From CAZFQG01 sp964520785 (lineage in GTDB: Bacteria > Planctomycetota > Planctomycetia > Pirellulales > Thermoguttaceae): a stretch of DNA of 14,258 nt. Below are positions 6,934 to 14,258 of this stretch, piece after piece (the first letter of the stretch is position 1; every line of letters starts with the position of its first letter). The stretch covers positions 1 through 14,258 of the forward strand of contig CAZFQG010000169.1 in NCBI GenBank assembly GCA_964520785.1, in the 5' to 3' direction. The position numbers and the translations under genes were made by a program. Below the pieces are notes generated by a model. The model was given only the letters and a program-made list of their open reading frames with translations, did not search any database and was not told where the DNA came from.

Positions 6934-8685
6934 ATGAGAACCGTGTTTTTCTGCTTTGTGACGTTTCTTGCGGGTGTCACCGCTTTCGGTGCGGATATTG
7001 TTTATGTCGAAGCGGAGAGTTTCGCCGATCTTGGCGGTTGGGTCATCGACCAGCAGTCCATTGAGGCGATGGGCTCCCCCTATCTTCTCGCGCACGGTCT
7101 GGGTGAACCGGTGAAGGACGCGACGACGACGGTGGAGATCCCGAGGGCGGGGACGTACCGCGTATTCGTCCGGACAAAGGACTGGGTCGCCCGCTGGGGC
7201 GCCCCCAAAGCGCCGGGTAGATTCCGGCTTCTCGTCAACGGCGAGCCGCTGGCGCCGACCTTCGGTACGCAAGGGAAGGACTGGTTCTGGCACGACGGCG
7301 GGTCGGTCGTACTTGCGGCGGGGCCGGCCACGTTGACGCTGCACGACCTCACCGGGTTCGAGGGACGCTGCGACGCGATTCTCCTAACCGATGATCCTGA
7401 TTTCGTTCCACCGGGCGAGAAGGACGCCATCGGAGCACTTTCGAAGAAGGCACGGAACGTCGCGGCGACGCCGGAGACCGTCGGTGAGTACGACGTCGTG
7501 GTCGTCGGCGGCGGCGTGGCCGGTTGTTGTTCGGCCGTCTCGGCGGCCCGGCTGGGTCTTTCGGTGGCGCTGATTCAGAACCGGCCGGTCCTTGGAGGAA
7601 ACAGCAGTTCCGAGATCCGGGTATGGATCAAGGGGGAAGTCCATCAACAACCGTATCCGGTTCTGGGCGAGATCGTCGCCGAGATGGATACGAAACCGGA
7701 CGCCAGCCCCGGGCCGGACGCGAGCATCTACGGAGACGACGTCAAGCTGCAGGTCGTCAAGGCCGAGAAGAATCTCGACCTTTTCCTGTGCGAGCACGTG
7801 GATCAGGTCGAGATGAAGGACGGCCGGATCGTCGCGGTCGTCTCGCGGAATATCGCCAGCGGAAAGGAATCCCGCTATGTGGGCCGGTGGTTCGTCGACT
7901 GCACGGGGGACGGCACCGTCGGCTTCCTCGCCGGCGCCGATTGGGAGATGACCGAGACGGGCCACATGGGTTCGAGCAACTTGTGGCGTCCGGAAGAGAC
8001 ACGCGGGCCGTCCCCTTTCCCCCGCATCGAGTGGGGAATCGACGTGACGGGGAAACCGTACCCGGACAAGCTTCCTCAACTGGGCGTCTGGTTTTGGGAG
8101 AGTGGTTTCGATCTCGATACGATCCATGACGCCGAGGCGATCCGCGACCACAACCTCCGCGCGATGTACTCCGTCTGGGACGACTTGAAGAACAACAAAA
8201 AGCTCTACCCGAACCACAAGATCATTTGGGCCGCGTACGTTTCCGGCAAGCGCGAATCGCGGCGTCTTTTGGGGGATTACATCGCGACGAAAGAGGACGT
8301 CATGGAGCACCGCTTGTTTCCCGACTCCCTCGTCACCTGCACGTGGTCCATCGACCTACACGTCCCGAAGGAGCCGGACATCGAAGCATCGCCGGACAAC
8401 CCCTTCATCTCCAGGGCGATCTTCATCAGGCCGGAGAAGCCTTTCGTCGTCCCCTACCGGTGTTTCTACTCGCGGAACGTTCCGAACCTCTTCATGGCGG
8501 GGCGGAACATCAGCGTTACGCATGACGCGCTCGGGACCACGCGGGTTCAGGGAACCAACGGGATGATGGGTGAAGTGATCGGCCGGGCCGCTTTCCTGTG
8601 CAAGAAGCACGGTCTCGACCCGCGCGGCGTCTACGAAGAACGATTGGAGGAACTGATCGGACTCTGCGAGCAGAGCACGAAATAG
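6934..8685 (+). CDS. Exported FAD-dependent oxidoreductase with N-terminal carbohydrate-binding-like domain (583 aa)
   Basis: ATG 6934 has GAGG 5 bases upstream and starts a signal peptide (MRTVFFCFVTFLAGVTAFGA). Residues about 21-160 resemble the beta-sandwich of CBM35/CBM6-like modules (VYVEAESF..LGGWVID, AGTYRVFVRTKDW, GRCDAILLTDD). At 187-197 comes DVVVVGGGVAG, the Rossmann dinucleotide-binding motif, followed by LGGNSSSEIR; further on are DCTGDGTVGFLAGADW and, near the end, NLFMAGRNISVTHDALGTTRVQG and GxxxGRAA. This is the layout of the FAD_oxidored (PF12831) family, abundant in planctomycetes and usually without a known substrate. Glycan or glycoconjugate oxidation is suggested by the attached domain and by the sialidase-like neighbour. 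What is odd is the export signal on a flavoprotein: FAD would have to bind outside the cytoplasm, or the folded protein be exported by another route. There is no twin-arginine motif. Confidence 0.88.
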   Translation: MRTVFFCFVTFLAGVTAFGADIVYVEAESFADLGGWVIDQQSIEAMGSPYLLAHGLGEPVKDATTTVEIPRAGTYRVFVRTKDWVARWGAPKAPGRFRLLVNGEPLAPTFGTQGKDWFWHDGGSVVLAAGPATLTLHDLTGFEGRCDAILLTDDPDFVPPGEKDAIGALSKKARNVAATPETVGEYDVVVVGGGVAGCCSAVSAARLGLSVALIQNRPVLGGNSSSEIRVWIKGEVHQQPYPVLGEIVAEMDTKPDASPGPDASIYGDDVKLQVVKAEKNLDLFLCEHVDQVEMKDGRIVAVVSRNIASGKESRYVGRWFVDCTGDGTVGFLAGADWEMTETGHMGSSNLWRPEETRGPSPFPRIEWGIDVTGKPYPDKLPQLGVWFWESGFDLDTIHDAEAIRDHNLRAMYSVWDDLKNNKKLYPNHKIIWAAYVSGKRESRRLLGDYIATKEDVMEHRLFPDSLVTCTWSIDLHVPKEPDIEASPDNPFISRAIFIRPEKPFVVPYRCFYSRNVPNLFMAGRNISVTHDALGTTRVQGTNGMMGEVIGRAAFLCKKHGLDPRGVYEERLEELIGLCEQSTK

Positions 8686-8857
8686 CGGCGTCGGGATTCG
8701 CGAGTCAATAATCGCCGCCGGGGTTCCGGGAAGGGCTGCACGGTGCTTCCGCGCGGCGCCGCCGACGCGTACCATCGGGACTTCCTGATGAGCCGCCGCC
8801 GGCGACTCCGCGCTGCCGATGCAACGCGAAGCTCGATGCGGTGCCGCGGGGTTCTTG
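8686..8857. other. Convergent gap between FAD oxidoreductase and M16 peptidase genes
   Basis: No gene is evident. A perfect 10-base palindrome GCGGCGCCGC lies at 8753-8762 and a small GCAC/GTGC element lies just before it. Both flanking genes end toward this gap, so a bidirectional terminator is expected, but no hairpin with a T tract is visible. Confidence 0.4.
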
Positions 8858-11599
8858 CTACTTGCCGGAGTCGCCGCTTTCCTCCGGAGAGGTGGTCACG
8901 AGGACGTGTTCATTGAGATACTTCTTCGCCACGGCGACGACGTCGTCCAAGGTGACGGCCTGGATTCGCGCGTCGAACGACGCATCATAATCGTAGCCGA
9001 GCCCGAAAAGATCGTCCAGCGCCGCGAGTCGAGCTTGTTCGCCGATAGTCGTGTTTTCCTGGGCGTGCAGCGCCAGGATCATCTTGATCGCCGTTTCGAA
9101 TTCCTCGTCGGTGACCTCGCCGGCTTTGATCTTCTCGATCTTCGACTGAATCCGTTCGACCACCTCCTCCAACTTGTCGGGTTGGGTCTGCGCCAAGACG
9201 GTGAAATACCCGGGGGCGGGTCCGGTCAGGGAGAAGGCGTGAACGAAGTACACCAGTCCCTGGCCGCGGAGTTCGTTATGTAGCCAGCCACCGGGATAAG
9301 CGCCGTACCCGGAGAGAATCGCGTCGAGAACCGTAAACGCCGACTGCTCCTGCTCTTCGAGAATGCTGACCGCCGGATATCCGAGGACGACCATCGCCGT
9401 CGGCTTGCCGATCTGCTGGTGCCGGACGACGGTTTCCTCGATCGCGTTCTCACGATCGAAGGAGGGAGGCTGGAAGTCGGGGTCGGGCGCAAGGTGACCG
9501 AATCCCCTCTCGACGAGCGCCAGCGCCTCTTCCGGCTCAATGTCCCCGAAGACGGTCACGACCATGTTGTTCGCCACGAAATACTTGCGGTGATAGGCCC
9601 TGAGGTCGTCGACCGTGAGTCGCGAAACGGATTCGGTGGTTCCCCCCCTCATTACGTGATAGGGACTCGTGGCCGGGAGCGTCTGGAAGAAGAGTTCGAA
9701 TGCCTCCTCCTGGGGGTTGTTCTTGCGCTGGAGAATGGCGCCGAGAGCGAGATTCTTCACCTTCTCGAATTCCTCGTCCGGGAAGGTGGAGCCGGTCACG
9801 CATTTGGCGAAGAGTTCCGCGGCGTCGGGGAAATCCTTGGCAAGCGTCGTTGCGCCGGCGATAAGCGTATTCCGTCCGGATATCTGCGAGAAACTCCCTC
9901 CGATGGAATCGAAGTATTCCGCGATCTGGTGCGCGGACATCCCGGCAATTCCCTTATCGAGCATCGCGCTAACGAGGGCGGACCGACCGGCCGTTTCCGG
10001 CGTATCGACCAGGTTTCCGCCCAGGACGACCGCCTGGATGTTCACTAAAGGCAGGTTCGAGTGCCGTTTCACCAGAACGCGAAGCCCGTTGGGCAGTTTG
10101 AACGCCTGGATGTCCGCCTGGGTGACTTCCCGGGTAGATTCCTCCGCTCTGGGAGTTTGTCCCGGCGGGACGATCAGAATCCGGTTCAGTCGTTGCGGGT
10201 CGAAATACCGCCGGGCCGCTTCACGGACCTGCTCCGCGGTAACCTGCTGGATATTCTCGGCATATTTATGATCGTAAAGAGGGTCACCGGTGGAAAGATA
10301 GCTCCTGCCGAGACTCTCCGCCGCCTGTTGGACCGTTTGCTGCGAGAAGACGATTTCCGCCGCTTTCTGTTTTTTCGCCTTCGCGAGTTCCGCCGCATCG
10401 ACCAGTTCGGTCCGGAGCCGGTATACCTCGTTCAAGACATCCCGTCCGGCGGTTTCCCACGTCTGCGGCGTGGCGATGAAGAAGACGCCGAACCACCCAG
10501 TCACGAAAGAGGGAGTGTAGCTGGCCGAGGAAACCGACAGGACGCTCTGGTCCTCGTATTTCAGCTTCCGTACCAGCCGGGAACTATCCCCCTCGGTCAG
10601 GATGTAGGAAGCGACGTCCAGGGCGTAGAGATCTGGGTGAGACAGCGCGACCGTCGGCCAGCAAAACGCGACATCGAACGTATTTCCTTCCATCTCGCGA
10701 ATCGCCTCGCGAGGTGTCATTTGGGGGGGTTCTTCGGTTAGGGGCAAGTACGTTTCCAAGCCGCGAGGCGTCCCACTCCACTGCTGGGCGATCCGATCCA
10801 ATACTTCCCGCGTATCGACGGCCCCCACCACGACGAAGACCTGGTTGTTCGGAACGTACCGATCCCGATAGAACGCCATCGCCGTCTCCCGCGTAGCTTT
10901 ACGGAGGACGTCCAGGTAGCCGATGACTGGATTGCGGACGGGGTTTTCCAGGTAGACCGTTTGGGAAAGCATGTTCCAACGGACGCGCGACCGGTTCGCC
11001 TCGCCATCGGCCAGTTCGCGCTGGACGACCTGATATTCCCGGTCGAATTCCTCCTGCGTAAAGGCCGAGTGCTGCATCTGATCGGAAATCAGATCGATAC
11101 ACGTCATGACGTCTCGGGCCGGGCAGTCGATGAAATAGTTCGTTAGGCTCGAACTGGTGTACGCATTGGAGGCCCCGCCGAAGGAATCCACCAATCGCTC
11201 GATCTCCTTTTCGGTGCGGTTCTGGGTCGTCCCGCCGGCAACAAGGTGTTCGAGCAGGTGACTGATTCCCATGCCCAGGTATTCTCCCTCGAACGCGCTG
11301 CCGGTGTTCTTTACGAAGCATCGCACCGTCGCGACCGGGGCGATGTGGTTTTCCTGGACGATGACGGTCAGGCCGTTGGAAAGCGTGGCAAGCGTGACAT
11401 TGTTCGGAAGCGGATCGAGGCGAACATACTGGAGGGGGGTGTCAAACTGTTTCACGGGCGCTTCAGGGGTAGTTGGGGGGGCCGGATTCTCCGCAAGGGC
11501 CGTGGCCCCCATGAGGACAAGGCACAAAGGTGCAAGCAGAATTCGAGGGAGATAGGAAAGTTGTATTCGGTGGAGCGGGATTCTCGTTGCGGACGGCAT
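8858..11599 (-). CDS. Exported two-domain M16 (pitrilysin-type) zinc peptidase (913 aa)
   Basis: The frame extends back to a GTG at 11647, but ATG 11599 (or ATG 11611, four residues longer) precedes the only leader: a basic stretch, then LPRILLAPLCLVLMGATALA ending at residue 36; AGG lies 6 bases before 11599. The N-terminal half has the inverted zinc motif H114-L-L-E117-H118, and E195 (in VVQRELADGE) lies 77 residues after H118, exactly the spacing of the third ligand in pitrilysin. E188, seven residues earlier, is also conserved. From about residue 500 a second M16 unit starts (LPNGLRVLVKRHSNLPLVNI); at the equivalent of HLLEH it reads ALVSA (541-545), so this half is non-catalytic and should form the other side of the substrate chamber, as in other fused M16 enzymes. 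TSPYHVMRGGTTESV fits the substrate-binding Arg/Tyr region. It likely degrades peptides in the periplasm. It stands alone on the minus strand. Confidence 0.92.
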   Translation of the reverse strand: MPSATRIPLHRIQLSYLPRILLAPLCLVLMGATALAENPAPPTTPEAPVKQFDTPLQYVRLDPLPNNVTLATLSNGLTVIVQENHIAPVATVRCFVKNTGSAFEGEYLGMGISHLLEHLVAGGTTQNRTEKEIERLVDSFGGASNAYTSSSLTNYFIDCPARDVMTCIDLISDQMQHSAFTQEEFDREYQVVQRELADGEANRSRVRWNMLSQTVYLENPVRNPVIGYLDVLRKATRETAMAFYRDRYVPNNQVFVVVGAVDTREVLDRIAQQWSGTPRGLETYLPLTEEPPQMTPREAIREMEGNTFDVAFCWPTVALSHPDLYALDVASYILTEGDSSRLVRKLKYEDQSVLSVSSASYTPSFVTGWFGVFFIATPQTWETAGRDVLNEVYRLRTELVDAAELAKAKKQKAAEIVFSQQTVQQAAESLGRSYLSTGDPLYDHKYAENIQQVTAEQVREAARRYFDPQRLNRILIVPPGQTPRAEESTREVTQADIQAFKLPNGLRVLVKRHSNLPLVNIQAVVLGGNLVDTPETAGRSALVSAMLDKGIAGMSAHQIAEYFDSIGGSFSQISGRNTLIAGATTLAKDFPDAAELFAKCVTGSTFPDEEFEKVKNLALGAILQRKNNPQEEAFELFFQTLPATSPYHVMRGGTTESVSRLTVDDLRAYHRKYFVANNMVVTVFGDIEPEEALALVERGFGHLAPDPDFQPPSFDRENAIEETVVRHQQIGKPTAMVVLGYPAVSILEEQEQSAFTVLDAILSGYGAYPGGWLHNELRGQGLVYFVHAFSLTGPAPGYFTVLAQTQPDKLEEVVERIQSKIEKIKAGEVTDEEFETAIKMILALHAQENTTIGEQARLAALDDLFGLGYDYDASFDARIQAVTLDDVVAVAKKYLNEHVLVTTSPEESGDSGK

Positions 11600-11913
11600 G
11601 TCGGGCCTCATAATGCGCAGTGGAAACGGGAGGGCCAGGCACCTCACCCCCAGTCAGAGTATATCCGAGCGGGAAACCCGAGGAGACTGGCCAACAGTGG
11701 GGGGGCGAAAGCACTCCCCTAACGTGTTCATACCTCCATTGTACGCCCTCGGCAAGGCGATGTTTCATGGAGTTTTTTCCCGTTTTGAGCCTGATTGCGG
11801 ACAGAATTCCTCGCGACCGGCCTATAGATATATGGAGCGGCGAACATTCGCCAGACTCCACCCTTAAGTGTTAGTACTTCGTGAGAACGAGACGAGGCCT
11901 GAAAGGGAATAAA
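11600..11913. other. Divergent intergenic region between M16 peptidase and small PEP-CTERM genes
   Basis: This roughly 310-base stretch should hold promoters for both flanking genes. It is less GC-rich than the coding regions, with an AT-rich patch (TATAGATAT around 11823) that could be a -10 element for the rightward gene, though no matching -35 at 17 bases is seen. An imperfect palindrome AAGT..ACTT lies around 11865-11880. Short open frames on both strands here show no leader, family motif or consistent codon use, and I regard them as noise. Confidence 0.4.
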
Positions 11914-12474
11914 ATGCGTTATTTTGCTTTTTCCCTAACCATAGTCATTCTGACCGCCGGGAGTGGATCGGCGGGCTGGATTCAGTTTGTCGATCCGGCG
12001 GACCCGGGCGTGATGGTTTTCGACGTCTATCGCGGGACCTATGCCGACGCAAACTGGGAGTCGAGTTTTGCGGTTGATCAATTCAAGGCGCATTGGGGCT
12101 TGTTGTCCCCTACTGAAGAGGGCATTGATTGGGGGTTAGATTCGGTTGATCTAGTTCGCGAAGGGTCGTTGGGGAGGAGTGGAGAGGTTGAGTCCTACCC
12201 GGCCCTGGGTATTTATCCTTCCGACTCACACCTGTCGGGTTTGAGGCAGGGTTCCCCCGACGAGTTTACGCCGACCCGGCTTCGGATGCCGGAACCGGTC
12301 AGTATGATCGTTTGGGCAATCTTGGGCGCCGCGTGGGCCGGCTTGGCTTGGCATCGGCGGCCCATCCACCGCGGTCCTCAGTGGACGGGACAATTCCCCC
12401 TTGAAGAAGGGACTCGTTGGACAAAGGAAAATCGCCAAGCTATTCTCGACGTGATCAAGCGAAACCATATATAG
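11914..12474 (+). CDS. Small PEP-CTERM-like protein with unusual C-terminal extension (186 aa)
   Basis: The open frame starts at GTG 11881, but ATG 11914 follows a ribosome site (AAAGGGA, 11902-11908) by 5 bases and begins a signal peptide, MRYFAFSLTIVILTAGSGSA. The mature part (GWIQFVDPADPGVMVFDVY...) matches no domain I know. M125-PEP-VSMIVWAILGAAWAGLAW-HRRP is a recognisable PEP-CTERM tripartite signal. Normally the protein would end within a few residues of the basic cluster, but here about 36 further residues follow (HRGPQWTGQFPLEEGTRW...). Codon use differs from neighbours, with many TTG, TTA, CTA, AGG and AGT codons and T-ending codons, suggesting weak selection, recent acquisition or a decaying gene. 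It is transcribed away from the M16 gene. The signal peptide and the PEP motif are clear; expression and function are not. Confidence 0.6.
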   Translation: MRYFAFSLTIVILTAGSGSAGWIQFVDPADPGVMVFDVYRGTYADANWESSFAVDQFKAHWGLLSPTEEGIDWGLDSVDLVREGSLGRSGEVESYPALGIYPSDSHLSGLRQGSPDEFTPTRLRMPEPVSMIVWAILGAAWAGLAWHRRPIHRGPQWTGQFPLEEGTRWTKENRQAILDVIKRNHI

Positions 12475-12515
12475 GGGTGCTCCCGAGTGGGCTGCGGCTT
12501 CGGGTTTCACACCCC
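12474..12515. terminator. Possible bidirectional terminator between convergent genes
   Basis: GGGGTG (12474-12479) can pair with CACCCC (12510-12515) and, inside it, CCCGA (12482-12486) with TCGGG (12500-12504). The right side continues into a pyrimidine-rich stretch (CCTTTCTCTGAGTTTCTCC). It sits where the small PEP-CTERM gene and the large minus-strand gene converge. The internal loops make it a weak candidate. Confidence 0.3.
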
Positions 12516-12553
12516 ACTATGGCGGTATCCTTTCTCTGAGTTTCTCCTACTCT

Positions 12554-14258
12554 TTACGCGCTGAAGCTTTGTTCTAGTAATAGGGATGCTTGGGCCAAAG
12601 TGTTTCTATTGGTTGATCCGCGTTGGTCAAGCGTCTGTCTATCCGCCAATGTTTGGACCAAATCCTCCGCAAGGGCGGCTGCCTTGCCGTACCAGAGTTC
12701 ATCCGAGCCGAGCAGTTGATCTATGGCCCCGGCCGCTCGCTCCCCGGTGGTCCCCGAAGTGAGACTTGCGACTCGAGTCACTTGGAACGAGGCAGTCGTT
12801 TTTGCCAAACCGTCACTAGCCGAAACGGATACGACGAAGCTTCCCACATAGCCGTCCGCCGGATCGATCGTCAGCCGACCGTCTTCGACGCTCAGTTGCA
12901 CCTGCGAGGCATTCAGTTGCGTCTTCGCCGGTTGCGTCGCGCGGAATATCCGGTAGGGATCGGCCCAGTAGTCACCGCTCAGGGTGGTGACGAGGGACTT
13001 CGAATCGAACGCGCACGGCCAGCGGTGGAGTTCGCCGTTGGGGAGGATGGCGTACCAGATGCCGGTGTTTACATCCTCGAAGTACTTCTCTTGCCGTCCG
13101 CGGTGGTTGTAGCCGAAGCCTCTCCACGATTCTCGCAGGCTCTTGCCGTTGGTGAACTGGAACGCCCTTTCGGCGACGAGATTCGTCTGATAGGCGGTCG
13201 CCGTGAACGTGATCGCGTCCCCGTCGGCGTCCATGACGTTCAGGTCCACCGTCCGGGTGTCCTCGGAATGGGACATCGTCACGTCGGGAAGGGGCTCGGT
13301 GAAGACCGGGGCCGAGTTCGTCACGGTGACGCCGAACGTGGTGGTCGCGGCGGCGATCCCGTCGCTGGCGGTCACCCTGATCACGAAGCTTCCCACATAG
13401 CCGTCCGCCGGATCGATCGTCAGCCGACCGTCTTCGANNNNNNNNNNNNNNNNNNNNNNNNNNNNNNNNNNNNNNNNNNNNNNNNNNNNNNNNNNNNNNN
13501 NNNNNNNNNNNNNNNNNNNNNNNNNNNNNNNNNNNNNCGCACGGCCAGCGGTGGAGTTCGCCGTTGGGGAGGATGGCGTACCAGATGCCGGTACTAACAT
13601 CCTCGAAGTACTTCTCCTGACGTCCGCGGTAATTGTAACCGAAGCCCTGCCACGATTCTCGCAGGCTCTTGGTATTGGTGAACTCGAACGCCCTCTCCCC
13701 AACGAGGTTCGTCTCGTAGGCGGCGGCGGTGTAGTCCAGGCTGCTCTTCTCCGCATAGGAGACCTCCATCTCCACCTCTTGTTGCGCCCCTCGCGATATT
13801 CGCACGTCGGAAGGGTCGCGGACGAACTGCGGCGGTCCATTGACCCGACGGACCGTAACACTGATCGTCTCCGAATCGGTCAGACTTCCATCGGTGACGA
13901 CGACATTGAACGTATACGTCCCGGGGCCCTGGGCCTCCGTCGGGGTCCAAGTGAACGCCCCGGTGTCCGCGCCGATGGAAGCGCCCGTCGGGACGTCGCC
14001 GGTGAGACGGAACGTGAGATCCTGTGCGGGCAGGTCCGCGTCGGTCGCGGTCGCGGTAAACGAGAGGGTGGTCAGTTCGTTCACCGTCTTATTGCCAATG
14101 GGAGCAAGCACGGGGGCGGAGTTGACCTCGTTGACGGTAATCGTAATCGTCTCGCTGTCGCTGAGACTCGGAGAACCATTGTCCGTGGCCGTGAACGTGA
14201 CGTTGTACGTCCCGGGGCCCTGCGCCTCCGTCGGGGTCCAACTGAAAACGCCGGTGGA
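12554..14258 (-). CDS. C-terminal part of a large Ig-like repeat surface protein, interrupted by a scaffold gap
   Basis: Read on the minus strand, the frame is open from the right edge to 13538 and again from 13437 to TAA at 12554-12556; the 100 Ns between put the two halves out of phase only because the gap length is arbitrary. N to C order: two He_PIG-type Ig repeats (SWTPTEAQGPGTYN, then GAFTWTPTEAQGPGTYTF, period 97 residues, each closing with SDSETI(T/S)(I/V)TV); two longer repeats in which a Trp/Tyr-rich block (KSLRESW, GRQEKYFEDV, GIWYAILPNGELHRW) is inserted inside an Ig/cadherin-like fold; then a helical tail of about 70 residues (AAGAIDQLLGSDELW...LLLEQSFSA). DADGDAITF resembles calcium-binding cadherin loops. 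No PEP-CTERM or LPXTG anchor is seen at the end. It is probably a secreted adhesin or S-layer-like protein; the start and most of the gene lie beyond the window. Confidence 0.8.
12834..13202 (-). repeat. Trp/Tyr-rich nested domain repeat, complete copy A
   Basis: This is the complete copy of a tandem repeat with a period of 549 bases (183 residues). It runs from AYQTNLVAERAF through KSLRESW, GRQEKYFEDV, GIWYAILPNGELHRWPC and SGDYWADPYRIFRATQPAK to VEDGRLTIDPADGYVGSFV. The stretch 12834-12888 is identical to 13383-13437 and 13012-13066 is identical to 13538-13592; copy B's missing centre corresponds to 12889-13011 here. Similar blocks (..W.FI.PDG.L..W..) occur, from memory, inside cadherin-like proteins of planctomycetes. 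Confidence 0.75.
13383..13745 (-). repeat. Trp/Tyr-rich nested domain repeat, copy B interrupted by the gap
   Basis: The visible protein from AYETNLVGERAF to NGELHRWPC matches copy A at 54 of 61 positions. DNA identity is perfect for 55 bases on each side of the gap and falls off immediately outside, so the central part of the repeat is nearly or fully identical in both copies. The variable positions concentrate in the N-terminal half of the block. Confidence 0.75.
13438..13537. other. Scaffold gap of 100 Ns
   Basis: Exactly 100 N characters, a typical placeholder for unknown distance. The flanks lie 549 and 526 bases from their partners in copy A, so if the repeats are collinear the true gap is 123 bases. 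That length also restores a single reading frame across the gap. Confidence 0.95.
13920..14258 (-). repeat. Two He_PIG-type Ig-like repeats, 291-base period
   Basis: The block containing CCGGGGCCCTGsGCCTCCGT recurs at about 13921 and 14212, a 291-base (97-residue) spacing. It encodes WTPTEAQGPGTY followed by (N/T)(V/F)...D(G/N)...SDSETI, the second half of a putative Ig fold (PF05345-like). More copies are likely beyond the right edge. Confidence 0.7.

Noticed and set aside
11463..11861. Minus-strand 132-codon open frame upstream of the M16 gene
   Set aside because: It overlaps the M16 N-terminus in another frame and has no recognisable features.
12972..13437. Continuation of the upstream minus-strand frame beyond the N gap (RRRSADDRSGGR...)
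   Set aside because: It is the wrong phase caused by the arbitrary 100-base placeholder; the correct frame resumes with EDGRLTIDPADGYVG.
1..14258. A defence, secondary-metabolite or mobile-element system
   Set aside because: No transposase, integrase, nuclease, toxin-antitoxin pair, reverse transcriptase or biosynthetic core enzyme is visible; the content is exported and surface proteins.

Overview
The window looks like a stretch of an uncultured or draft-assembled planctomycete chromosome (phylum Planctomycetota). The evidence is the protein repertoire: a DUF1559 protein with a prepilin-type leader, PEP-CTERM proteins carrying dockerin-like repeats, a signal-peptide-bearing FAD oxidoreductase of the PF12831 type, a secreted BNR-repeat sialidase-like protein, and a large surface protein with Ig-like repeats. 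High GC with G/C-ending codons and weak Shine-Dalgarno sequences also fit. Nearly every protein has a signal peptide or membrane anchor, so this is a cell-surface and secretome neighbourhood.

Layout. At 2-2026 (+) are two tandem paralogous PEP-CTERM proteins that read as one open frame because no stop separates them. At 2027-2339 is a gene-free spacer full of hairpins. At 2340-8685 (+) four genes run in the same direction: a secreted M14 zinc carboxypeptidase, a DUF1559 protein 15 bp behind it, a secreted sialidase-like protein with an N-terminal beta-sandwich domain, and a secreted FAD oxidoreductase with an N-terminal carbohydrate-binding-like domain. At 8858-11599 (-) is a convergent two-domain M16 peptidase. 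At 11914-12474 (+) is a small, codon-atypical PEP-CTERM protein with an unusual C-terminal tail. At 12554-14258 (-) is the C-terminal part of a large repetitive Ig-like surface protein, interrupted by a 100-N scaffold gap and running off the right edge.

How the genes may work together (inference). The M14 peptidase, the sialidase-like protein and the FAD oxidoreductase could act on extracellular or periplasmic glycoconjugates or peptides. The DUF1559 protein and the PEP-CTERM proteins would be surface-anchored. Only the M14-DUF1559 pair is spaced tightly enough to argue for co-translation; the 150 and 250 bp gaps downstream, one holding a terminator-like hairpin, suggest separate transcripts.

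I found no tRNA, rRNA, CRISPR array, transposase, phage gene or defence system. The most interesting points are the missing stop between the two PEP-CTERM genes (one transition would restore TGA), a Trp/Tyr-rich domain nested inside an Ig-like fold as a 183-residue repeat, and the scaffold gap, whose true length (123 bp) and content can be predicted from that repeat.
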